A stretch of 64,000 nucleotides of DNA from Evernia prunastri (lineage: Eukaryota > Ascomycota > Lecanoromycetes > Lecanorales > Parmeliaceae): positions 62,001 through 126,000 of the forward strand of contig NKYR01000071.1 in the NCBI GenBank assembly GCA_003184365.1. Direction: 5' to 3'. Shown here piece after piece: positions 44,813-55,544 of this stretch (within the stretch, counting starts at the first letter, position 1; every line of letters starts with the position of its first letter). A program made the position numbers and the translations under genes. A model generated the notes under the pieces. That model ran no database searches. It was not told the origin of the DNA and saw only the letters and a program-made list of their open reading frames with translations.

Positions 44813-47800
44813 ATGCGTGCGACTGTGTTCGAACGTCGGCCCTCGCTCCGCTTCCAGCAGCATACCGTCACTGCAATGTTTGAAGAATTCGTTGCCGAGA
44901 ACCCAGAGAAGCTCGCTCTAGTGAGTTGTCGCGGGACCTTGAGCTATGCCAGCTTGAACGAACGAGCGAATCAGCTCGCTCGTCACCTACGCTCCCTAGG
45001 AATCGGTCTTGACTGTGTAGTCGCTGTTGCTTTGGAAAGGGGAATCGAATACGTTGTTGTCATGCTCGCATGTTGGAAACTTGGTGCGACTTATTTACCG
45101 CTTGACCAGTCATTGCCTGCTAAGCGAATGCAGTACATGATGTCGGACAGTGGGGCCTCCTGCCTTATCACCTTGAAGAAAATTATCGAACAAAAGCCTC
45201 TCGAATTGAAAGCTGGGATCACTCTCTGCCTGGACGAAAAGAAACTTGTCGGCAGGCTGAGGACATATCCTAGCGCAGACATACCGTCTGTAGCATATCA
45301 TGACATTTCGGCATACATCATCTATACCTCCGGTACAACGGGAAACCCCAAAGGCGTCGCGATTACGCATAGCAGCCTCTTCAATCTGGTTGATGATATT
45401 CGACAAAGTCAGGAAATCGAGCCTTCGGATCGCGTCTTGCTATTCTCTCCTTTCTGTTTCGACGCTTCGATGAGAGACATCAACGGCGCATTGACGATAG
45501 GTGCTTCTTTGTATGTGCCAGAAGAAGACGAAATCTTGCCCGGCAATCTAGTGAAGACTATCGCGCAGCATGGAATCACCAACTCAGTCATTACCCCCTC
45601 GGTTCTCCGGACTTGCACGTTGGAGCACCTACCAGATTTGAAGACAATAGTACTCGCCGGAGAGGCCGCTGACTCGTCTCTCATCAGGACTTGGGGTGCC
45701 GGGAGGAGGTTGATCAATGCTTATGGCCCCACGGAAGCTACTGTCTGCAGTACGAAACGGGTCTATTATGACGGCCAAATTCCGTTAGGATACTCTGCGT
45801 CAATTATTGGGAAGCCAATATTGAACACAACTATTAGCATCCTTGGCGATAACGATGTTGCTGTTGAGCATGGCGAAGTCGGCGAAATATGTATTACAGG
45901 ACCAGGCGTGAGTCGTCGTGGCTACCTTAATATGCCACAGCTCAACGCCGAGCGTTTCGGAGATGGTTCTCTGTGTATTTGTCTGTATCTGTGTCTGTGT
46001 CGTTCCTACAAGACAGGAGACCTTGGAAGGATTTTGCCTGACGGAGAGGTCGAGTGTCTTGGACGCAAAGGTTCCACGAGGCAGATCAAACTGAATGGAC
46101 AACGTATAGAACTAGAAGAGGTCGAAAACGTCCTACGCAGCGCTTCCGACGTAACTGACGTGGCGGTAGTCCCAAAAGGAGTGGCACCAATTCGCAGTCT
46201 GTGTGCATACGTTGTGCCTGCAGATAAGGGCCCGTTAGTCGACAGCGAGGCACTCACAGGGCGTTTGAGAAAGCTCATGAGAGAGAACCTGCCTTCTTAC
46301 AGTATCACAAGCGCCATAGAATACTTGGACGCCCTTCCACTATCACTTAACAAGAAGCTGGACGTTAAGGCTCTGTCGGATCCGATGCTCAGAAAAAATA
46401 GGCCTTCGAATCCTAGTCACGAGACATTTCTCTCACCGACCGAAAAGGAAATTGCAGCAGCATTACTAGAAGCTCTGGGACTACCGATTGAGCAAGTGGT
46501 GTCGCCCGGAACGACCTACGGGGAGCTGGGAGGCAGCTCACTGAAGGCATCATTGGTCTTACGCCACCTGAATGCGACTATTGGCTGCAACATTCGACTA
46601 GGACAATTTTACCGAAAAGATACGTCGATAAAGGATCTGGCGGACTTGATATTGGGGGAGCAGCAACAGCAGGCAAGACCCACACCTCACGACCTGATGA
46701 AAAGAACAAGTCTTCCACATGATATTGTCTACCACGTGCGTCAACCTAGCCCCCGTCCGCAACAGCATGTACTCTTGACAGGCTGTACTGGATTTCTTGG
46801 AAGCCACCTTCTCGCAGAGGTGCTGAGGACCAAAGTCACCAGGGTCAGCTGCATCGTCCGCGCCCCAGACAACAACACTGCTCGAAATCGCATCAAAGCT
46901 GCTCTTCAAAAATGGGACTTGTGGGAGGAAAGCCATGGCTCACGCTTCGACGCCTTTTGCGGCGACGTAAGTAAGCCGTTCCTCGGTCTCCGCGCGAACG
47001 AGTATCTACATCTCGCCAAACAAGTCGACACGGTATACCACTCCGCGGCTGTCGTCAGCTTCATAGCGCCCTTTGCGGAACTCGAGGAAGCGAACGTCAC
47101 CGGCACCGTTGAGATCCTCCGATTCACCAGCACCCTAACCCAAAAGCGCCTGATGTACATCTCGACGCTTTCCGTATTCTTCGGCTCCGACAACGACCTT
47201 GACTGCGGGATGGAAATTCCGGTCGACAACCCGTGTTGCGGCATCGTGACAGGATACGCGCAATCCAAATGGGTGTCTGAGCAGCTGGTACATGAATATG
47301 TGCGGCTGGGCGGACACGCTCTCGTCATTCGTCCGGGCCGTCTACTGGGCAGCACCAGGAACTATAGATGTCCTCAAGATGACTTCACCGTCCGCTTGAC
47401 CGCATCAATTCTGGAAACGGGCGCCGCGCCCGACCTCGTCGACATCGGTGGCCAAGATTGGCAAATAGATCTCACGCCTGTGGATTTCTGCGCTCGGTGG
47501 GCCCATCGGTTTTCCATGGAAGGGAACACTGGGATTCGGCACATCATCAACCAGAATACGATCTCGTTTGACGCTATCGTAAGATCTCTAGGAGAGCATA
47601 TTCAGCGGGTGCCTTATTGGCAATGGGCGCAGAGAGTCACGGAGTCGGCGCACCTCGCGCCTTTGAGCTCGCTCTTCCACGAGCCGGTTTCGGATCGGGA
47701 TGGAAGGAGTGTTTTTGAGGTGCTGCTGCAGATGAAAGTGTTTCGATCCAGCAGCTATGAAGCTGCGGTGCTGGAGAACGAGGTTGATCAGCTCCCGTTG

Positions 47801-47929
47801 ACCGATCAGTTGCTCAAGAGGTATCTGGAAGGAAATAGGGATCTTTTCGCTGATAAGAAGCTGAAAGGTGATATTCCTAGCATGGGGATTCAGGGGCAGC
47901 AGCCTCTTTTGCCTCATAAGAGACTGTAA
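44813..47929 (+). CDS. NRPS-like enzyme, adenylation-thiolation-reductase (A-T-R)
   Basis: Single exon of 1038 residues. Adenylation domain: 'IIYTSGTTGNPKGVAITH' (A3, about 169-186), 'FDASMRDINGALTIGAS' (A4), 'NAYGPTEAT' (A5), 'YKTGDLGR' (A7, about 400), 'GRKGSTRQIKLNGQRIELEE' (A8) and 'PLSLNKKLD' (A10 with its Lys). Thiolation domain: 'LGGSSLKA' with the phosphopantetheine Ser at about 574. Reductase domain: NAD(P) loop 'LLTGCTGFLGSHLL' (about 651) and SDR-type 'YAQSKW' (about 814). With no condensation domain it should activate one carboxylic or amino acid, hold it as a thioester and release it as aldehyde or alcohol. The substrate was not deduced. A Cys/Leu-rich stretch 'LCICLYLCLCRS' just before A7 comes from simple TGT/CTGT-like DNA (about 45970-46006). 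No tailoring enzymes flank it. Confidence 0.9.
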   Translation: MRATVFERRPSLRFQQHTVTAMFEEFVAENPEKLALVSCRGTLSYASLNERANQLARHLRSLGIGLDCVVAVALERGIEYVVVMLACWKLGATYLPLDQSLPAKRMQYMMSDSGASCLITLKKIIEQKPLELKAGITLCLDEKKLVGRLRTYPSADIPSVAYHDISAYIIYTSGTTGNPKGVAITHSSLFNLVDDIRQSQEIEPSDRVLLFSPFCFDASMRDINGALTIGASLYVPEEDEILPGNLVKTIAQHGITNSVITPSVLRTCTLEHLPDLKTIVLAGEAADSSLIRTWGAGRRLINAYGPTEATVCSTKRVYYDGQIPLGYSASIIGKPILNTTISILGDNDVAVEHGEVGEICITGPGVSRRGYLNMPQLNAERFGDGSLCICLYLCLCRSYKTGDLGRILPDGEVECLGRKGSTRQIKLNGQRIELEEVENVLRSASDVTDVAVVPKGVAPIRSLCAYVVPADKGPLVDSEALTGRLRKLMRENLPSYSITSAIEYLDALPLSLNKKLDVKALSDPMLRKNRPSNPSHETFLSPTEKEIAAALLEALGLPIEQVVSPGTTYGELGGSSLKASLVLRHLNATIGCNIRLGQFYRKDTSIKDLADLILGEQQQQARPTPHDLMKRTSLPHDIVYHVRQPSPRPQQHVLLTGCTGFLGSHLLAEVLRTKVTRVSCIVRAPDNNTARNRIKAALQKWDLWEESHGSRFDAFCGDVSKPFLGLRANEYLHLAKQVDTVYHSAAVVSFIAPFAELEEANVTGTVEILRFTSTLTQKRLMYISTLSVFFGSDNDLDCGMEIPVDNPCCGIVTGYAQSKWVSEQLVHEYVRLGGHALVIRPGRLLGSTRNYRCPQDDFTVRLTASILETGAAPDLVDIGGQDWQIDLTPVDFCARWAHRFSMEGNTGIRHIINQNTISFDAIVRSLGEHIQRVPYWQWAQRVTESAHLAPLSSLFHEPVSDRDGRSVFEVLLQMKVFRSSSYEAAVLENEVDQLPLTDQLLKRYLEGNRDLFADKKLKGDIPSMGIQGQQPLLPHKRL

Positions 47930-48847
47930 AGGGCTCACTTTATATCGCTGCATTCTTGTAAGTGGTTTCCCAGCTCCTCGAGCATATAGCTAGCCATATT
48001 CAATATAAGTATCATATCACTATCTCTACTGCTGCCTCAAAGATAACATTAGTTATGAAGGACTGTACTAGAACATCTTTCGTCATCAATGGAGAAGTAT
48101 AATTTATGAATCGGCTACACACACGTTGTCTTCCATACCAGAAGTCTCCCCCAATTATGCCCCTTAAAGAACAGCATAAGCATCATACCCAAACAGCTCG
48201 TCCCAAAACTCCATTCGCGATCTGATCTTCATATGACCTTGGCTTTTGGCTTCTTTGCCATTCCGTACGCGAAGGCTGATGGATACGGCTGAGCCTGGTT
48301 TACTTTATGCAATTGTTCAAGTGGCATTGTTAACGAAACACGGCCAAACGTGGAGAGAGAGGCTAGAGGAGCCGACCTTTGATCGCCATATCTGAGTAGA
48401 ACAAAGTACAGGCTCATAAATGGCCTCATGACTATTCCAAAGAATTAGATTGTTGGAATCTCTCGATATTTTACTAGCTCTTGGCGCGAAGACTCGCATT
48501 GTATAGTTTCAATTGGTTGTGGAAATTTCAAACATGGGATGCCCGTAAGGCTGAGAAGCAACATATAACGATAGCTTCTCTCGCTGCCGAACCACGCATT
48601 CTCACTCGAAGAATGCATTGATCGAAACCTCCGAAGAAGTGAACACAATCCGATTCCAAAAAACTAGAACTCGCATGCCCCGAAACTCAGAAATGGTGTC
48701 GGGGCAATCCCCGCCTACATTTCTCTGCTTCAGAGTCACGTGATCCTGTCCGCTTGCCTGCATATTTCTCAAGCTCAGAACCTCGATCTCCTTTTCCAAA
48801 ACTTTCATACTCAGATCACACGATTGAGCACCATCGCGCCGGCGACC
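47930..48847. other. Intergenic
   Basis: Downstream of the NRPS-like gene. No coding signal was recognised. Confidence 0.5.
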
Positions 48848-49219
48848 ATGAGCGACAACGAGGTCGAGGTGTCAAGCACTAGCGAGGGAGTGTCCCCTCC
48901 TTGGGGCACGATTCCATCTGAGATGTATCTACTGGTACCACTTCCCCCCAGCGTCAAATACCGCGTACTTGACAATGATCAGATTGTGACCCAGCTAATT
49001 CTCGTTCACTAGAAACACTACGACCCCGAATCCCCGCTCCCGCCATCCGAGCAAGCAAAATCCCTTGTCAAAGCATACATCCGTTCGGGTCAGGAGCAAT
49101 CGGTACATACCCCATCACGCTCACCACAATCTTCAGCGCCTGGACTCACGATACGTCAACACGCCAGCAACGTCCCAACCCGTACGCATATCGACCACCG
49201 TCTCCTCACCCATCTCTAA
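48848..49219 (+). pseudogene. Small interrupted or spliced hypothetical ORF
   Basis: ATG 48848 opens a frame reading 'MSDNEVEVSSTSEGVSPPW' and then 'MYLLVPLPPSVKYRVLDND', ending at TAG 49010-49012. The same frame continues as 'KHYDPESPLPPSEQAKSLV' to TAA at 49217. Either the TAG is a lesion or the sequence ending in CACTAG is an acceptor of a short intron starting at a weak GTCAAA donor. No family was recognised. It lies directly upstream of the chitinase relic and could be unrelated to it. Confidence 0.35.
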
Positions 49220-52200
49220 GCCCCGAGCCGTACTCTTTGTTGCGACTCGACAGAAGTGGTTGATGATTGCTTCTGGACAGCGTGTCAAGGCCCGTTGAGT
49301 CCCAGTACTTCCGCCTCTTGCGGTACGGATGGCCTTGAGTACTAAATCTATCGGTATGATCAAGACAACGGTGACTGGTGTTCATCATCTTACGTATCGC
49401 CATTGGACGGCGCTATTGGGTCTCCACTGCGTGATCATTTCAAACGAGCATTCTGTTGCCCCAAAGGAAAAGGATTCAGTCATTGCAACTGGTCGAATAA
49501 TCTACAGCCTGATCAGCCCGGTGGTAGCGCACCATTTGATCCCCTTTCGGTTTGTGAGCCACGGCAGTGCTCAAGCAAGCAGACCCAAGTCACCCAAGCA
49601 AAGGAACCACCGAACCCAGGCGCAATCAATCCAACAGACACTGGCGTTGACTGCAATTGTATCTCAATTCCCCATGGCTTCAGCCAAAGTTATCCCTATT
49701 GTTGTGATCCACCAAGCGTCTACAGCGAAAATTGGCCAGTCGATCCGAAGTACCTGTTTGAGAATTATTACGACACTCCCCAGGACGACGTGCTCTGGTC
49801 CTACGAAGATGAATATCAAAACAATAACTTGGACACTTCCCAGACCTCCGGTAGCGATCAAATGGATGACGATGCGTACGGGTTCGTCATGCTAGATGGC
49901 CCGCCAGGTTCGCTCGACAATGATTTCCCGACAAGCCAAACAATATCTAGGCGTCAAGCTGCGGTTCCTAAGAAGAAAAGATCGTTGCTGACGACCAACC
50001 GCACCGTGATTGACTCTACGTTCGATCACTCGGAAGAGACAATCTACATTTATTGTAACCACCAACAGAGCTCGCCCGAATGCCAAAGGTTATGGTTGAG
50101 CGGCGCCGAAGACACCATTATCCGACTTCCTGCCCATGTTGGTGAGGGCCCCTATGCCCGAGTGGTATCGCTTGGTTTGGCAGAGCCAGATTTTGACCTC
50201 CCAAAGCACCATGTTCAAGCTCGTTCAACTACACGAAACATCAATCCCGTCTATAAGCTGACTTTTGACTACAATTTCCATCTCATCAAGCGAGACGAGA
50301 CTTTTAACATGCGCGTCGACTTCACAAATCTTCTTGGATACTGGAATGAAGTGACCGATACGCCTGGAAGACAACATAAAAAACGTCAAATATACGAAGA
50401 GCACATGTCCAATCAAGAGTGGCGCTCCAAAGTCTCGCAGGCAAAGTTGAGGCATGGCAAACTGCACAAACGTAGTTCCGAAGGCAGAGTTATTACGACG
50501 AAAAAGGATATGGGGCAAAGCGCGAACAGATTTGAGCGGAGATGGTTTGGCGCTTTCTTAGACTGGCTAAATCGTCTGGTAAGCAACTCCGCCTCTCTAT
50601 CCTTACATCTTACGAGAATATCACGATCTGCAGATTGTAGAAAGCTGAACAGAAATTAGAATACGGTAGAAAGCAAAAATCTGGGCTGGCTCAGCATGGC
50701 CGTTCAGCAAAGCTTTTTACTCTTCAAGGCGGCTTACGGTTAAGCATCCAAGGATAACCGGTCGGCGCGTCCGTATTGATAATGTGTAGTTGCCCGGGTC
50801 AGACTTTCTCTGCCGACATGCAGATGTATCTGGATGCTAACGTTGAGATGGACGCTACATATGCTTATTATTTCTCCGGCACTATCGTTCCACCAGCTTT
50901 CACACGCACTTACGGATACTTCAGTCTTGAACCTAGCGCTTATTTGGGTCTTCGAATTACTGGAAACGCCAGACTCCAAACTTCGTCCGGCCGAAAGAAG
51001 CTTCTTGATACAGTTGCCTACCCTGGCCTGTCCATCAAAGGCATAGCTGCTGTTGGACCTACACTGGATCTCTATGGCGAGGTAAAAGTAGCGAGAAAAT
51101 GTTGCCCTCTTTCTCGAAACTAACACAATGGCAGATTCGGGGTGTCATCTCGTTGAAGGGCCAGATGAATGCTGGTGCGAAGCTCAATTTCGGAAAAGCT
51201 GAGGTTTACTGGCCCCAGGATGAAGCTGATAGCGGCAAATATCAAGAGCTTCTCGGATTGACTGCAGATCCGTCGGCACAGGAAAAGAGCCTGCTTGAGC
51301 CAACTTTCGATGCTAAAGTCCGAGTTGATGCCCAGCTCGACGTTCTGATCACTCCTGAAGAAAGTTTTTCAAATTCCCCTGATATCACTCCCGCCCGAAC
51401 GCCAAAGGCCATCATTATCGTTGAGTCTTCAGGGTCAAACCTTTCAGCTAAAATCACATGCAGGCGAACATGGGGTTGAGGATTGGTGGTACCATCAGCG
51501 GTGGTTCACTCGTTGACGCCCAGCTCGTGGGATATGTAAACACTTCTTTGTCTTTCCAGACATCCGCTGCTGCGTCTACAGGATCAAACAACGATGCTTC
51601 GGGTGTCTATCGTTATGGTGTTTACCTGCTCTACAACCTGGGCTACGGAGCCTACGCCACAATCACTGGCTTTCCGAATTGGGCCTTGGAGAATTGTAAT
51701 GCTTACAGTACATCGCCTAGGTTCACAATTTTTGAAGACACTGGCTCCTTCAGCGGAATTAGTACCATTGACATACGGGATATTGACTCATCCTCTGAAT
51801 TTCGGGGCTTCCAACATACCGAAGGTCTCTCGTCTGCACATTTCCCAAGACAGAGACTTGGGGCCACACACCGCCACGATCATGGCCATGACCAGAGGAT
51901 GGTATCAGTACCCTTTGTAAGCAATGAGACGTCATCCTTGTCTTTGGAGTCTATCCCTGGTAAAAGGACCGATCCGTCCGGAGATAGTCCGTTGGGAAGT
52001 CAAGACCCTGACTTTACTCAACAACTTCATTGCCCACCTGGGGATACTGCAACAATAAGGCTTCCTGACTTTCGATATGAGTCACCAAATAATACTTGAA
52101 ACTTGATAATTTCACTAATTGCTAAGTAAATAGCGACAGCTTCGGAGATAGCGTACCGGAAAACGACGCGGGCCAGTCACAATCTGTACGCGGAATATGC

Positions 52201-53340
52201 TCTGGCATTCGAGATTTCTTCAGGAACCGTGGTTTGGCGAATAGTGACACGGTCCTTACATGGGATCCAGATAGAAAATCAGTGGCTAACCGACGAGAAG
52301 CCGCCTGTGGCAATCATTATTGTGGGAACACACAAGATGGTCTACAGAAATGGACCGGCGACAAAAGATATCTTGCGACGAGTTCCCATTTGCCGCTACG
52401 GAGGAAGGTGGCAACTTTCTAGCCACCTTGAACCAAAATCCCACGAATGCTCAATTGACCTGTGTGCCTGTATGGCAAAACACCCTGCAGGGTAACTGCA
52501 ACAGTAAGTCATCACCTTTCGGATTCTACTATAGATGAGTTGCGCTTACGATTGGTACCACAGAGATACTCAGTGATCTTCAAACGAATGTCGCATATTA
52601 TGAAAGATCGATCCGAGGCGATAAGTCAAACAATTTCGTAGTATGGAACTCCAAAGCCGCCACCGACCCTTGGATGACAATCGGAAACGCTTTCAACGGA
52701 GACCCTCCTCAGAGATACGCACTATATCCAAACCAGATCCCTCGGGCAGGAAAAATTTCCGATGCCGTGAGCACCCCTTCGAACCATTGTGATGACATCG
52801 AAAATTGATCTAGCTGCTCAGGTATACTCCGGTACGCCCGGAGCCTACCTAGGCTTTATGTATAGGCGAAATTTCACTTTCGGCCTCGCATCACCCACTT
52901 CAGACACCGATGGTGCAGCTTGGGTTCCAGGCACTGGTCCCGCTGAGTCATGGACCCTGATGGATGGCCAATTTCCTGTGTCCACCGACGGCCAGGATGT
53001 TCGATCAATCGCATGCGCCGTGTATACATTTGGACAGGATGAGAACTACAGTGGCTCTTACAATGGACTCTGTTCCAACGGGAAAACCACCAACTCCGGC
53101 TTTGGTAAGGTTTTAGTGTTGTGCTCTGCTGAGTACACTAGCTGATGACAAGGTCGGCAGGATATCCTAAGCCTCCAAGCTTCAGTAGGTGCAACGTGGA
53201 ATTTGCTACAACGGGCAACACCAAGCGCAGCATCGGCCAATTCCATGGGTGGCATGTCAATCGTACGATCATTCCTGCTATCGACCATTCAGAAAACATT
53301 CCACTAACGCGCCAACAGGGATTACCATGCTAGACCAGAT
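49220..53340 (+). pseudogene. Chitinase C-terminal-region relic (subgroup C type), no GH18 domain
   Basis: The conserved post-catalytic half of large GH18 chitinases is visible in order. Cys-rich modules come first ('TLCCDSTEVVDDCFWTACQ', about 49230; 'AFCCPKGKGFSHCNW', about 49450). Next is a long exon 49403-50578, then 'TFSADMQMYLDANVEMDAT', 'YPGLSIKGIAAVGPTLDLY', 'LNFGKAEVYWPQD', 'CPPGDTATIRLPDFRY', 'VLTWDPDRKSVANRREAAC' and 'CDEFPFAATEEGGNFLATL'. Normal introns remain (50579-50640; about 51080-51134). Lesions: in-frame TAA at 49343 and at 50755 (where relatives have Tyr before PV), a one-base frame change near 52375 between 'DKRYLA' and 'CDEFPF', and a TGA soon after 'SNHCDDIEN'. No signal peptide, CBM18 or GH18 catalytic segment lies upstream. 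It is inferred to be a decayed 5'-truncated copy. Outer limits are approximate. Confidence 0.75.
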
Positions 53341-55544
53341 CAGCACTACCGCTACTGCAGGGGAAATGCCAAAATGAGCCGTGGAGACCAGGCAGAAACG
53401 CAAACCCTCTGCCGAGAGAAGTAACGAGATACCCACTGAGTCTGCCAGGCTTTCTGCTTATGCTCATGTCCTCCTCCAGCCCGTCCTAACTCGCACTCTG
53501 TGTCAAACATCCCGACAGACGAAGCCCTGACGGATACCGAGCCTTTGCGTACATCACCCACCTTGGTTTCTGCTACCCGATTCTTGCGAAAGGAGGCTCT
53601 ATATTCTAGACCGCACAGGCAGGCCTTGCGCACATCTAGATCTATCAGACCTTTTGTCCCTCACTATTCCTTATCTGCATGCGAAGTAGTTACATCGATA
53701 GCAATACTCGTCATACTCTTTCCTTTATGCGTCAAGAAGCTGAGAACGTCCCCTTCGCTACACTCCTGTACTCTCTTGCCTACCATACAGGTATACGCAT
53801 ACGACACGACGAGCAAGTGAACAGAATAAAGCAGGTAGGTGACCCACCAGTCTCGACGCGCCTCAACTCTTTTACGGAAATGGCTCCCCTCTGACGTCGG
53901 ACACGTTCGTCACCAACTATCCTACTCAACTCCCCACCCCTTCGCCCATAGCCCTCAACATCATCTACCACCAGTCGTTAGCCAACAGCATGTCTACTCA
54001 TACCCCATTGTATACAAACGACGCGAATCACTCAGACCATCTCTCAAAATCTGCACCACCGTCCTCCCCCCTAATCATCTCTGTCATTTTGTGTTCCCAT
54101 CTCATTCCGTCCCATCGCATCACGTTCCATCTTTTGAAAAACCTCAACGCTCCCCTCTTTCCTCATTCTGCCCCACCAGGCCCCCGCTTCTACGCGCCTT
54201 CTCTCCAAACCGCCCTCTAGGGGGGTGAGGTGGAGGTGCTAGGGTGGTGGTGCGGGGAGAAAGAGGGGAAGTGTGGTGTGAGGTAATTCAGCCTGACAGT
54301 CCTGACTACGAGGAGAAACCGGGAAAGCAGAGAGGAAGCGCAGAGCAAGACAGAAATCATGGCTGAGTGGCAGGGCGCGGATGAGCCGAGCGATGATATT
54401 TCATTCCGGTTTCTCTCGGACTACCCGGCCTTGGTTAACCACCAGCATTAGACATACTGGCCGGAACAGACGCAAGAGTGATGTTGTGTCAAAGAGATAC
54501 TGGCTTCTGCCAAGCTTCGCTAGGAAGGGCAAGAAATGCAGTGGCTGGGTGCGGATGGGCCGGGATGGCTGGAGGGACTTTCCAAGTCTTTATCCGCCAA
54601 GAGACCTGAACCGTGTCTCCATCCTACCAACGTCTTCGCCTGTTGCGTCCAACGGCGACGTGGGGCGTGAGAGGTCCCCCAGTCCTGTTTAGCCAAATGT
54701 GGAGATGGCGGAAGATTTGGTACAGTTGTGGAGGAAATAACCATGGTGTCCGGTGGCCTCATTACAACAGTAGTAAGGTACCTCCCCAACGCAAAGAAAA
54801 AACCCTGCAACTTCTTCATACAGCCCGGCGGGAGGCTGGGAGATTTGTGGTGACTTTGGTTAGGGCTGAATTAGGGCGGGTTGATGTACCTAGCCAAGGG
54901 GCTACCCCTGGAAGGGTAGGAGGAGCCGAGTTGTCAGCAATAGTGCGGGGGAGCCGAGGTGCAGGAAACAAGAAAAGAATAAGAATAAGAAAGTCCAGAG
55001 GTTCCAGACTCGGAAATGTTCATGCAACTTGATCTTCTCCGATTTCCCATTTCCGGTCAGACATGGATTTACAATATCCCTCATGAACCACTGGTTGGTC
55101 AAGTCAGCTTCTTTATTACCTTACCTTTACCACTGCCCTTTTTCTCCTTTTGCTCCTTTTTGTTCCAGCAACTTCCGAAACATCAATCTTTACTTCTCTC
55201 TTCTGCTGTGTGCTTTATGTATGGAGTAACCTATCTATCAAATGCAGGTCCACTGCTCCTACAGAAGACAAATAGGCCGGCTCCCCCACACCGCCTTCCG
55301 GTTATGATCTAGTTGCGCGTATACCCGTGTAACCTCAAAATTGCCTTCTCGTACCAAGGTGATACCCGAAGCTGACTGCATGAGCTGACCCAATTCCACC
55401 CTACTGTCGTCTATTTTTATATTTTATAGTCAGGTCATCTTTCATACTATAGCTTATATATTCAACGCCTTGTTCTACTTTGGAGATTCACTCATTCGAG
55501 TATCCTTCTAATTTGATTCCATAGTCCAAGTCTCCCACTTCTCC
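53341..55544. other. Intergenic
   Basis: No supported coding region in 2.2 kb. It includes a pyrimidine-rich area (54040-54220) followed by a G-rich area (54220-54270). The right end is the promoter of the GMC gene. Confidence 0.5.
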
